Shown: positions 1 through 4,914 of the stretch, in pieces
Layout of the letters: every line of letters begins with the position of its first letter
Position numbering within the stretch: position 1 is the first letter of the stretch
Assembly: GCA_030673425.1 (NCBI GenBank)
Contig: DAOVJB010000043.1
Coordinates: 1 to 8,375 of the forward strand
DNA length: 8,375 nucleotides
Source of the DNA: Elusimicrobiota bacterium
GTDB taxonomy: Bacteria; CAYTYR01; UBA6262; DAOVJB01
Direction: 5' to 3'
The notes under the pieces: model-generated
What the model saw: only the letters and a program-made list of their open reading frames with translations
Database searches by the model: none
What the model was told of the DNA's origin: nothing
Translations under genes and position numbers: made by a program

Positions 1-346
1 TATATTTTTCTGAATTGAACCATATCACATATGTTTTTCCCGGTTTCAGATTTACTGGTGCAACACATGTTTTTTTATCTTTTAAATATTTTACTTCACC
101 ACTAATATTGGGGAAGGATTCCTTCGATACTATCACCCATGACCACATCTCCGCTGTCATCATATCCTTGCTAAAAGTAACACTGATTTCTTTGATGGAA
201 GGATCAACTGCCGTATCTCCTGCCTGCGGAAATGTTTTGACTACAACAGGTGGCATTGATTTAACAGTAATTTTATTTTCTGCATTAACAATTCCAACAC
301 CAATCGCCAACACTCCCACCAGTAGCATTATCATAAGTCGTCGCAT
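1..346 (-). CDS. Secreted Ig-like (Big_5-type) domain protein, 3' part cut off by window edge
   Basis: The reading frame starts at ATG 346 and runs off the left edge after 115 codons. The start is supported by a strong Shine-Dalgarno, GGAGGT at 351-356, four bases upstream. Residues 1-22 form a signal peptide (MRRLM, then a hydrophobic run ending VNA), so export is predicted. The mature part opens with PPVVVKTFPQAGDTAVDPS and continues with VTFSKDMM, a pattern I recognise from bacterial Ig-like (Big_5-type) domains, in which 'P..G...V' precedes a beta strand with 'F...M'. No catalytic residues are visible and the function is unknown; the rest of the protein cannot be judged. It starts 34 bases after the attC-like site at 380-445 and points the same way as the gene before that site, which is how a gene sits in an integron cassette. 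The domain call is from memory of the family. Confidence 0.8.
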   Translation of the reverse strand, partial: MRRLMIMLLVGVLAIGVGIVNAENKITVKSMPPVVVKTFPQAGDTAVDPSIKEISVTFSKDMMTAEMWSWVIVSKESFPNISGEVKYLKDKKTCVAPVNLKPGKTYVIWFNSEKY

Positions 347-379
347 AGGCACCTCCTTTTTTGGTTTATAATTTTATGC

Positions 380-445
380 ACATAACGGTAGAACTCACCC
401 GCCAAAAAGCGCAGCTTTTTGGTCTGCTGTAGCGATTTGTTAGAT
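380..445 (-). other. attC-like integron recombination site (candidate)
   Basis: Read on the minus strand, the site begins with ATCTAAC (445-439), fitting the R'' consensus RYYYAAC, and ends with GTTATGT (386-380), close to the R' consensus GTTRRRY. Inside are GCTACAGC and GGTGAGT, which can pair as L''/L' boxes with one unpaired A, like the extrahelical base of attC sites. Unpaired spacers of 5 and 6 bases separate R and L boxes. The centre is a perfect 9-bp hairpin, CCAAAAAGC/GCTTTTTGG (402-422, 3-base loop). The site starts 23 bases after the stop of the gene at 469 and ends 34 bases before the ATG at 346, as expected between two cassette genes. The central hairpin alone could also serve as a transcription terminator. 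The call rests on structure and spacing, not on a search. Confidence 0.6.
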
Positions 446-468
446 GTTGAATCTCAAAATTTTTGAAC

Positions 469-1089
469 TTAAAAATTTATAGTAATACCAAAACTATAAA
501 TAAAAGTTTCTAAATCTAATTCTTTTTTGATTGTGTAAATTTGATAAGAAGGCGTTATTTTCATCATCTTACGATTAAAATCTGGTTTTAAAAATATATA
601 TTTCATTTCAACATTTAACGCAATATGCGACATAACCTTAATATCAAAACCTCCCATAATATGCATTGCTATATCATTTTCTACTTCTTGATGTACAATA
701 ATATCTGGAACCAGAAGCCCAATTAGAAAACTATTTTCTGAACTAGGTACATAGTCAGTTATATAATAACCTATCCCTACGCCTAAAAAAGGATCAAACA
801 CATTAAAATTTTTATGAATTAAAAAACTTTCATTTATCCAAATGAGTGTAAAAGTACCTTCTGGAAGAATTTCTTTTTTTGAATCTGTTTTGTAACCACC
901 TAATGAGGTTCTTAATTTAGAAAGATTATTTAAAGGATAATCTAAATATAAATTGATCCCGATTCCGCTTTCTATATTATCATTATCATTAGCAATAGAA
1001 ATATTTCCACCAATTTCAATATTTTGAGATAAACTTAGAGATGGAAATAAAATAATTATCCATGTAATAATTATAATTAAAAATTTCAT
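469..1089 (-). CDS. Small outer-membrane beta-barrel-like protein (hypothetical)
   Basis: 206 codons starting at ATG 1089, with an AAAGGGA Shine-Dalgarno about 8 bases upstream. Residues 1-21 are a clear signal peptide (MKF, a long Ile/Leu-rich core, then SLSLS), with cleavage likely before QN. The mature protein alternates hydrophobic and polar residues in short stretches, contains an aromatic/Gly-rich segment (PFLGVGIGYY) of the kind seen in barrel strands, and ends in a strand closed by Phe (FGITINF), the typical C-terminal signal for outer-membrane insertion. At about 185 mature residues an 8-strand barrel would fit. The specific family is not recognised and no function is assigned. It has its own promoter-like sequence at 1162-1190 and is followed by the attC-like site, so it is probably the body of a gene cassette. 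It looks more AT-rich than smpB or adk, consistent with acquisition. Confidence 0.78.
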   Translation of the reverse strand: MKFLIIIITWIIILFPSLSLSQNIEIGGNISIANDNDNIESGIGINLYLDYPLNNLSKLRTSLGGYKTDSKKEILPEGTFTLIWINESFLIHKNFNVFDPFLGVGIGYYITDYVPSSENSFLIGLLVPDIIVHQEVENDIAMHIMGGFDIKVMSHIALNVEMKYIFLKPDFNRKMMKITPSYQIYTIKKELDLETFIYSFGITINF

Positions 1090-1161
1090 AATATTTTCCC
1101 TTTTCTGTATAACATATAATATACGAATGTCGTTTTTTCTGGAAAATAGCTTATAAATAAT

Positions 1162-1190
1162 ATTCTATGCCTTTATATTTTCCATGTCAA
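1162..1190 (-). promoter_or_regulatory. Sigma-70-type promoter for the 469-1089 gene
   Basis: On the minus strand a perfect -35 TTGACA (1190-1185) is separated by 17 bases from a -10 TAGAAT (1167-1162). Transcription would start near 1155 and give a leader of about 65 bases before ATG 1089. It lies between the ssrA-derived repeat and the first orphan gene, so it could drive both left-hand genes, much as a cassette-array promoter would. Confidence 0.6.
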
Positions 1191-1204
1191 TATCAAGTAG
1201 TTTT

Positions 1205-1296
1205 TGGTGGAGGTGAGGGGAATCCTTCTGTCACTGGCAGCGTTCGGGTCGACTTCGATTCCCTATTCAACATAATAAATGGAGGTGAGGGGAATC
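1205..1296 (-). repeat. 17-bp direct repeat of the ssrA 3' end (att-like), copies at 1208-1224 and 1280-1296
   Basis: TGGAGGTGAGGGGAATC occurs at 1280-1296, where it is the 3' end of ssrA, and again exactly at 1208-1224, 72 bases away in the same orientation. On the minus strand the distal copy reads on into CCA (1207-1205), the proper continuation of a tmRNA 3' end, while the copy attached to ssrA has no encoded CCA. The 72-bp interval also holds TTCGATTCCC (1254-1263), an inverted copy of 10 bases of the ssrA T-arm (1290-1299). tmRNA 3' ends are classic targets of tyrosine integrases, which leave such duplications. No integrase is seen here. Confidence 0.75.
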
Positions 1297-1621
1297 GAAC
1301 CCCTGTCCTGAAATATTTCCACAAGAGTCGCTACATGCTTAGTCTATGTTTTGGTCTTAGCCTCTTGCACTTCCGTAGACAGAATTACAATCGGAGCGGC
1401 CTTGTAAGGATTCATCTCACTATCCAAGGCATTTGGCGAGACTATCCTGCTGTTCGATGCCTATTCCCATCACGCAGGAAAGACAGGATAGACATTACGC
1501 CTTAACAGGCGTAAGCGTACTGCGTATTTGCAGTTACAATTTACCAGGTATTTTGCGGCGACCTGATGATGCCGGCATGCTACTATTGCTTCTTTATCCC
1601 AGTCGAAACCTGTTCACCCCC
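1280..1621 (-). ncRNA. ssrA: tmRNA (transfer-messenger RNA)
   Basis: Rescues stalled ribosomes with SmpB by acting first as an alanyl-tRNA and then as a short mRNA for a degradation tag. The 5' end GGGGGTG (1621-1615) pairs with CACCTCC (1287-1281), with one G-U pair, to form the acceptor stem; the discriminator A is at 1280. The T-arm is AGGGG/TTCGATT/CCCCT. The 5' part has the conserved TTCGACTGGGAT-type segment. The tag frame starts at GCA (1531-1529) after GTAACT and reads ANTQYAYAC before TAA (1504-1502). The last Cys codon and the stop form the 6-base loop of a 7-bp hairpin, TTACGCC/GGCGTAA (1514-1495). CCA is not encoded. Length is 342 nt, normal for a one-piece tmRNA. It begins 18 bases after the smpB stop, so co-transcription is likely. 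No clear separate promoter or terminator was found. Confidence 0.96.
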
Positions 1622-1639
1622 ATTATTTTTTGCTATTTA

Positions 1640-2098
1640 TTATTTTCTGTCTTTCAGGGTTCGTTGCATATCCTTATTAATTGCTCTTTTTCGCAAAGTC
1701 TCCCTTTTATCATAAACCTTTTTCCCTTTAGCAAGAGCCATCGTTACTTTTGCTTTACCCCTTTTAAAATACATTTCCAAGGGAACAAACGTTAACCCTC
1801 TTTCCTTAATTCTACCAGATAGTTTCTTAATCTCACTTTTATGTAACAGTAGTTTTCTCGTCCTTGTAGGATTATACTCTTTTTGATGCGCCGGGTCATA
1901 AGCACTTATATGAACACTATAAAGAAATGCCTCTTCTTTTTCAATTCGTCCGTAACTATCTTTTAAGTTAGCCCGGCCGTTGCGCAAAGATTTGACCTCT
2001 GGACCGGTTAAGGAAATTCCTGCCTCATAACTTTCTATAATAAAATAGTCATGTCTTGCTTTACGATTCATGGTGATACTTTTTACATTCTCTTTCAC
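1640..2098 (-). CDS. smpB: SsrA-binding protein SmpB
   Basis: SmpB binds the tRNA-like part of tmRNA and brings it to stalled ribosomes in the cytoplasm. The 152-residue product has the full family pattern: NRKARHDYFI near the N-terminus, then YEAGISLTGPEVKSLRNGRANLKDSY, interrupted here for length: key parts are the 'GPEVKSLR' core, the middle 'RLLLHKSEI'-like segment (here KLLLHKSEIKKL), 'TFVPLEMYFKRGKAKV', and a basic tail YDKRETLRKRA. Length is typical (about 150-160). The start is GTG at 2098, supported by AGAGGT at 2104-2109 a few bases upstream; an internal ATG at codon 10 would remove residues before the conserved NRKARHDYF but lacks a comparable site. It lies directly upstream of its RNA partner ssrA, and its own extended -10 promoter is at 2115-2143. 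Confidence 0.97.
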   Translation of the reverse strand: MKENVKSITMNRKARHDYFIIESYEAGISLTGPEVKSLRNGRANLKDSYGRIEKEEAFLYSVHISAYDPAHQKEYNPTRTRKLLLHKSEIKKLSGRIKERGLTFVPLEMYFKRGKAKVTMALAKGKKVYDKRETLRKRAINKDMQRTLKDRK

Positions 2099-2114
2099 TT
2101 TTACCTCTTGTTTT

Positions 2115-2143
2115 ATTATACCATATTACCTTTTGCGAGTAAA
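2115..2143 (-). promoter_or_regulatory. Promoter of smpB(-ssrA)
   Basis: Minus strand: -10 TATAAT (2120-2115) preceded by TGG, giving an extended -10 element, and a weak -35 TTTACT (2143-2138) at 17 bases. The transcript would start near 2108, leaving only about 10 bases of leader before the GTG start of smpB. It is divergent from, and about 20 bases away from, the tRNA-Leu promoter. Confidence 0.65.
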
Positions 2144-2165
2144 TAATAATATGGACTATAAAAAC

Positions 2166-2194
2166 TTGACTTTTCTTATCAATTAAGTTAATAT
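2166..2194 (+). promoter_or_regulatory. Promoter of tRNA-Leu
   Basis: TTGACT (2166-2171) and TAATAT (2189-2194) are separated by exactly 17 bases, close to the sigma-70 consensus. Transcription would start near 2201, about 11 bases before the mature tRNA 5' end at 2212. Confidence 0.7.
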
Positions 2195-2211
2195 TTAGCT
2201 TAGTTTCAAAC

Positions 2212-2298
2212 GCCGAAGTGGCGGAATTGGCAGACGCATACGGTTCAGAGCCGTATATCCGCAAGGGTGTGGGGGTTCAAATCCCCCCTTCGGCACCA
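2212..2298 (+). tRNA. tRNA-Leu, anticodon CAG
   Basis: Acceptor stem GCCGAAG (2212-2218) pairs with CTTCGGC (2288-2294), followed by discriminator A and an encoded CCA (2296-2298). The anticodon stem TACGG/CCGTA encloses the loop TTCAGAG, with CAG at 2246-2248 reading CUG leucine codons. The long variable arm between the anticodon and T arms makes it a class II tRNA, as expected for Leu. The T-arm GGGGG-TTCAAAT-CCCCC is intact. It is transcribed away from smpB. Confidence 0.96.
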
Positions 2299-2308
2299 GG
2301 TTATATTA

Positions 2309-2339
2309 ACCCCGTTAGATGTTCACTATCTAATGGGGT
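2309..2339. repeat. 12-bp stem palindrome after tRNA-Leu
   Basis: ACCCCGTTAGAT (2309-2320) pairs with ATCTAATGGGGT (2328-2339) across a 7-base loop, with one G-T pair. It lacks a T-run in either direction, so it is a poor intrinsic terminator by itself. It may be a dispersed palindromic repeat or a processing or RNA-stability structure at the tRNA 3' end. Confidence 0.5.
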
Positions 2340-2349
2340 AAACAACAAT

Positions 2350-2380
2350 ATAGCCGAGACCTAAAATCTCGGCTATTCTT
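2350..2380. terminator. Bidirectional-type terminator hairpin between tRNA-Leu and the PilZ gene
   Basis: ATAGCCGAGA (2350-2359) and TCTCGGCTAT (2367-2376) form a perfect 10-bp stem with a 7-base loop. On plus it is followed by TCTT, on minus by ATTGTTGTTT, so it can end both the tRNA transcript and the convergent PilZ transcript, though both T-tracts are weak. Confidence 0.65.
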
Positions 2381-2415
2381 CAAAGTAACCAAAAAATTAT
2401 GCTTCTTCTGGAAAA

Positions 2416-2808
2416 TTATTTATCCATCTTTCTACTATAGTTTTCTACTACTTTATCCAATACATACATAAAGAATTTACTTTCGTTACTTTTTTCTATC
2501 TCAAGAAGCTTGACCCCGGTATCAAAAGTTGCTGAAGCACCCGGCTTATTAGATTTAACAACTCTACACCAGACAACCTTACCTTCTAATTGAATAGGTT
2601 TCCAATAATGTGGAATAAAGACAGAAACTTTAAGAGCTGTTTTAGGTTTAAATTCTTTTTTCGAAGTAAAACATATACCCTGCACACTAATATTTTTAGT
2701 TAATGCGGGAATTTTTTTCTTCTGACCTTTAATTTCTACGCAATTAATTTTAACCTCCGCATCTAATCGTACGTATTTTCTTCTTTCCATTCCAGCTTTA
2801 TCTGTCAT
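2416..2808 (-). CDS. PilZ-domain protein, predicted c-di-GMP receptor
   Basis: 130 residues, essentially a single PilZ domain, predicted cytoplasmic (no signal peptide or membrane segment). Both c-di-GMP-binding signatures are present: the RxxxR motif as R10-K-Y-V-R14, and the [D/N]xSxxG motif as N39-I-S41-V-Q-G44. Between and after them is the usual beta-barrel pattern, including the G-K-V-V-W-C strand near residue 78. PilZ proteins bind dimeric c-di-GMP and change the activity of a partner such as a motility, secretion or polysaccharide machine; nothing here names that partner. The ATG at 2808 follows AAGGAGAG, a strong ribosome site, by 6 bases. It has its own promoter at 2861-2889 and follows the HD-GYP gene, which ends in a terminator, so the two are neighbours in function but mainly separate transcripts. 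Confidence 0.92.
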   Translation of the reverse strand: MTDKAGMERRKYVRLDAEVKINCVEIKGQKKKIPALTKNISVQGICFTSKKEFKPKTALKVSVFIPHYWKPIQLEGKVVWCRVVKSNKPGASATFDTGVKLLEIEKSNESKFFMYVLDKVVENYSRKMDK

Positions 2809-2860
2809 CTATTACTCTCCTTAAAGAATATATAGTTAAATTTAAGCTTTTCAATAATAT

Positions 2861-2889
2861 TATATATCTTTTTTAACGTATTTTGTCAA
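2861..2889 (-). promoter_or_regulatory. Promoter of the PilZ gene
   Basis: Minus strand: perfect -35 TTGACA (2889-2884), 17-base spacer, -10 TATATA (2866-2861); a TATAAT two bases further on is an alternative with a 19-base spacer. Start near 2854 gives a leader of about 45 bases. The -35 box lies one base beyond the T-run of the upstream gene's terminator. Confidence 0.6.
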
Positions 2890-2890
2890 T

Positions 2891-2921
2891 AAAAAAAATA
2901 ATCCTCCGTTTGAAGGAATAA
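2891..2921 (-). terminator. Intrinsic terminator of the HD-GYP gene
   Basis: Minus strand: arms 2920-2912 and 2907-2899 (TATTCCTTC and GGAGGATTA) pair around the loop AAAC with one G-T pair and one mismatch, followed by eight T residues (2898-2891). It starts about 20 bases after the stop codon at 2940. Confidence 0.75.
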
Positions 2922-2939
2922 TTAATATTGCTTTTCATT

Positions 2940-4598
2940 TTACGGTCTTTTTGCTTTTAATAACTCCAGGAATGTTTCAACTATTAGAGGATCAAACTGA
3001 GTTCCGCTATTTATTTCTAATTCTTTTAATGCCCTATTAATATCCAGCTTATTACGGTAAGGACGGTTTGAAGTCATAGCATCAAACGCATCAGCCACAG
3101 CTAATATACGAGCTATTAGAGGTATAGAATCCCCCCTTAATCCATCAGGGTAACCATTACCATCATATCTCTCGTGATGAGACCTTATAAGAGGCCATCC
3201 GTTTTCTAAAAATCTCAAAGGAGCCACAATCCTCACCCCTATAATCGGATGCAACTCTATCTGTGCCTTTTCAGCTATATTTAATATTTTGGGGGCCTTC
3301 AGAAGACTATCCGGAATGGCAATTTTACCTATATCATGCAATTTTCCGCAATTTCTGATAGCTTCCATTTGTATATCAGGAATCTTCATAGCTCTAGCAA
3401 TATCTATAGAATATCTCGTTACTCTGGAGGAATGACCCTGCGTATAAGGGTCACGGGCCTCTACAGTCAGAACCAGTGTACTGATAGTATCAAGGTAATT
3501 TTTATTAACATTTTTATGTAACTGAGCATTTTTAATAGCAATGGCTGCCTGGGTAGCAAAAGTTGTCAGGACTAACTCATCATTTACAGCATATTTCCCA
3601 CCAGAATCTTTGTAAACGATAAGTGTCCCTAACACTTCTCCGTCAAAAAGGACAGGTGCTCCTAAAATAGCATTCATACCTTCTTTTTTAATATATTTTG
3701 GATAACGTACTCTCGGGTCTTTACTAATGTCTCTAATCATGATGGGTTTTTTATGCTTGAGTACAAGTCCGGCAATTCCTTCTCCTAAACGAAGCGGAGT
3801 ATTTTCAAGATACCTCTTACTCAAACCCACACTACCTACAGGCAACAAAAACTGTTTTTTATCATCAAGTAACCTTAGAGAGCTAGCCCGGGAACTCAGC
3901 AATTCACAGGACATTTTAGCAATCATAGAAAATACCTGTTTAAGGTTAACTGTTGAGGAAATTACCCGGCTTATTTCAAATATTGTTAATAATTCTTTAT
4001 ACAATATCTCAAGATTCTTGGTTTTTTGGCGAACTTTTCTTTCTAGCGAGGTATTTAGATTTTTAACTGTACTAGTGGCAATCTTTAGGGCTTTTGTTTT
4101 TTTCTGTAGTTCATTAACATTAGCCTTAAGTATTTTATTCAGTTCTAAAAGTTTTTCTTTGGTTTTTTCTTTCTCTTTCTCAATTTGTCTCTGTTTTGTG
4201 ATATCCTGAACTAATTCTAAAACATTGGGTATTTTACCTTCACTATCTCTGATTGGAGCAGTAGTTAATAGATAACATCGTCTACGACCTTTTTTTGTAT
4301 AACCCATCTGTGTACAAGACTCGATTTTACCTGTCTTAAATGATTTAACAGTAGGACAACCGGAACAAATTTTATTTCTATGCTGATATATTTTATAACA
4401 ATGCCTTCCACGAATTTTTGCTGATGCTCCAAACCACCTTGTCTGAACTTTATTAACCCATACTATCCTCATATCTTTATCAATTAATGAAAGACCTGCC
4501 CCAATCCCATTAGCAATATCTAAATTCTTTATTGATTGTTTAATCTGTTGTCTTTTGCTTGGAATACGTACTTTGATCATTCCCAACGCACCTTTCAT
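2940..4598 (-). CDS. PAS-GAF-HD-GYP protein, predicted c-di-GMP phosphodiesterase
   Basis: 552 residues, soluble. Order: PAS domain (about 25-137), coiled coil rich in Lys/Glu (about 138-200), GAF domain (about 205-355), HD-GYP domain (about 365-552). HD-GYP enzymes hydrolyse c-di-GMP to pGpG or GMP with a di- or tri-iron/manganese centre. The expected ligands are present: H389, H421-D422 with K425 (HDIGK), H450, H474-H475-E476, D479, the GNGYP loop at 480-484 and D503, so it should be active. The PAS domain has an unusual Cys set: C67, C78, C81, C95 and C108, with a CxxCP motif. The leader contains a GEMM-I riboswitch and terminator, which argues for control by its own substrate. ATG 4598 has no clear ribosome site; ATG 4580 (codon 7) has AAAGGTG about 10 bases upstream and may be the true start. 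Signals sensed by PAS and GAF are unknown. Confidence 0.93.
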   Translation of the reverse strand: MKGALGMIKVRIPSKRQQIKQSIKNLDIANGIGAGLSLIDKDMRIVWVNKVQTRWFGASAKIRGRHCYKIYQHRNKICSGCPTVKSFKTGKIESCTQMGYTKKGRRRCYLLTTAPIRDSEGKIPNVLELVQDITKQRQIEKEKEKTKEKLLELNKILKANVNELQKKTKALKIATSTVKNLNTSLERKVRQKTKNLEILYKELLTIFEISRVISSTVNLKQVFSMIAKMSCELLSSRASSLRLLDDKKQFLLPVGSVGLSKRYLENTPLRLGEGIAGLVLKHKKPIMIRDISKDPRVRYPKYIKKEGMNAILGAPVLFDGEVLGTLIVYKDSGGKYAVNDELVLTTFATQAAIAIKNAQLHKNVNKNYLDTISTLVLTVEARDPYTQGHSSRVTRYSIDIARAMKIPDIQMEAIRNCGKLHDIGKIAIPDSLLKAPKILNIAEKAQIELHPIIGVRIVAPLRFLENGWPLIRSHHERYDGNGYPDGLRGDSIPLIARILAVADAFDAMTSNRPYRNKLDINRALKELEINSGTQFDPLIVETFLELLKAKRP

Positions 4599-4605
4599 AA
4601 TGAGA

Positions 4606-4649
4606 ATTTAAAAATTTTAAGCCGGGTCTACCATTATCGGTAGCCCGGC
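4606..4649 (-). terminator. Riboswitch-controlled intrinsic terminator
   Basis: Minus strand: GCCGGG-C-TACC (4649-4639) pairs with GGTA-GA-CCCGGC (4632-4621) with a small internal mismatch and a 6-base loop, followed by an A/T tract containing TTTTT. Its 5' arm is the conserved 3' segment of the c-di-GMP aptamer, so the two structures exclude each other. The end lies 22 bases before ATG 4598. Confidence 0.72.
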
Positions 4650-4749
4650 TGTCTTGTGATGTTAAAGATTATACTACGGAGATATTGTCGCTCTAAGACC
4701 CGTAGCTTTGTGTCCCTTAATTTCTTAAGGTTTACCATTATCGAATGGT
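4630..4749 (-). promoter_or_regulatory. Cyclic-di-GMP class I (GEMM-I) riboswitch
   Basis: On the minus strand GGTAAACC leads into CCTTAA-GAAA-TTAAGG (4730-4715), a hairpin with the GNRA tetraloop of this class. It is followed by GGGACACAAAGCTACGGGTCT, broken as GGGACACAAAG + CTACGGGTCT (about 4717-4695), and, after a variable arm of about 44 bases, by GAC-AGCCGGGCTACCG ending at 4638. These are the conserved blocks of GEMM-I; ACCATT (4749-4744) can pair with AATGGT (4635-4630) to close P1. In the family consensus the second block reads GGGACGCAAAGCC; here it has A for G and U for C. The terminator reuses AGCCGGGCTACC, so ligand binding should block termination: an ON switch for the HD-GYP gene. 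The alternative pairing CTACGG/CCGTAG inside the variable arm leaves the exact fold of that arm uncertain. Confidence 0.82.
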
Positions 4750-4767
4750 TTTTATTTTGGTATACTT

Positions 4768-4796
4768 AGTATACATCAGAACTAAATGGTTGTCAA
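4768..4796 (-). promoter_or_regulatory. Strong promoter of the riboswitch/HD-GYP transcript
   Basis: Minus strand: perfect -35 TTGACA (4796-4791), 17-base spacer, -10 TATACT (4773-4768). The transcript would start near 4761, just upstream of the aptamer at 4749. The -10 box lies within the inverted repeat GTATAC-TTA-GTATAC (4760-4774), a possible operator. Confidence 0.75.
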
Positions 4797-4914
4797 GTTC
4801 TTTCTTTGCTTTTTATTGAAAATATACGAAATTATACACTTTTTGGATTCAAAAGAACCTTTAGGTCTTAGTCTTATAAGAATTAATTTATCGTGAGTTA
4901 ACTATTACGGGATT
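4797..4914. other. AT-rich intergenic spacer after adk
   Basis: No gene, RNA or convincing hairpin terminator is visible between the adk stop and the riboswitch promoter. A TATAAT on the minus strand near 4834 has no usable -35. Transcription of the dxr-rseP-ispG-adk operon may end here by a factor-dependent route or run into the riboswitch leader. Confidence 0.5.

Noticed and set aside
15-371. 118-codon open frame on plus
   Set aside because: It is antisense to the signal-peptide Ig-like gene starting at 346, which has a strong ribosome site and a recognisable domain; the plus frame has neither.
1090-1160. attC site upstream of the 469-1089 gene (GTTATAC near 1112)
   Set aside because: No matching R'' box or paired inner boxes were found in this stretch, so only the site at 380-445 is proposed.
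1208-1263. Second, truncated tmRNA or tRNA gene
   Set aside because: Only the 17-bp 3' end and an inverted T-arm fragment are present; no acceptor partner or anticodon arm can be drawn, so a recombination scar explains it better.
1167-1795. Two overlapping plus-strand open frames across ssrA
   Set aside because: They are antisense to the tmRNA and to the 3' end of smpB, and their translations show no protein-like pattern.
2061-2264. 67-codon minus frame over the smpB start and tRNA-Leu
   Set aside because: It runs through the antisense of the tRNA and both promoters and has no ribosome site or family pattern.
2309-2339. Second attC site, because GTTAGAT and ATCTAAT are present
   Set aside because: The boxes are in the wrong order (GTTAGAT first), the stem is continuous, and there are no L boxes or spacers.
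3336-4209. Plus-strand open frames inside the HD-GYP gene
   Set aside because: They are antisense frames of a gene with intact catalytic motifs; their translations show no family pattern.
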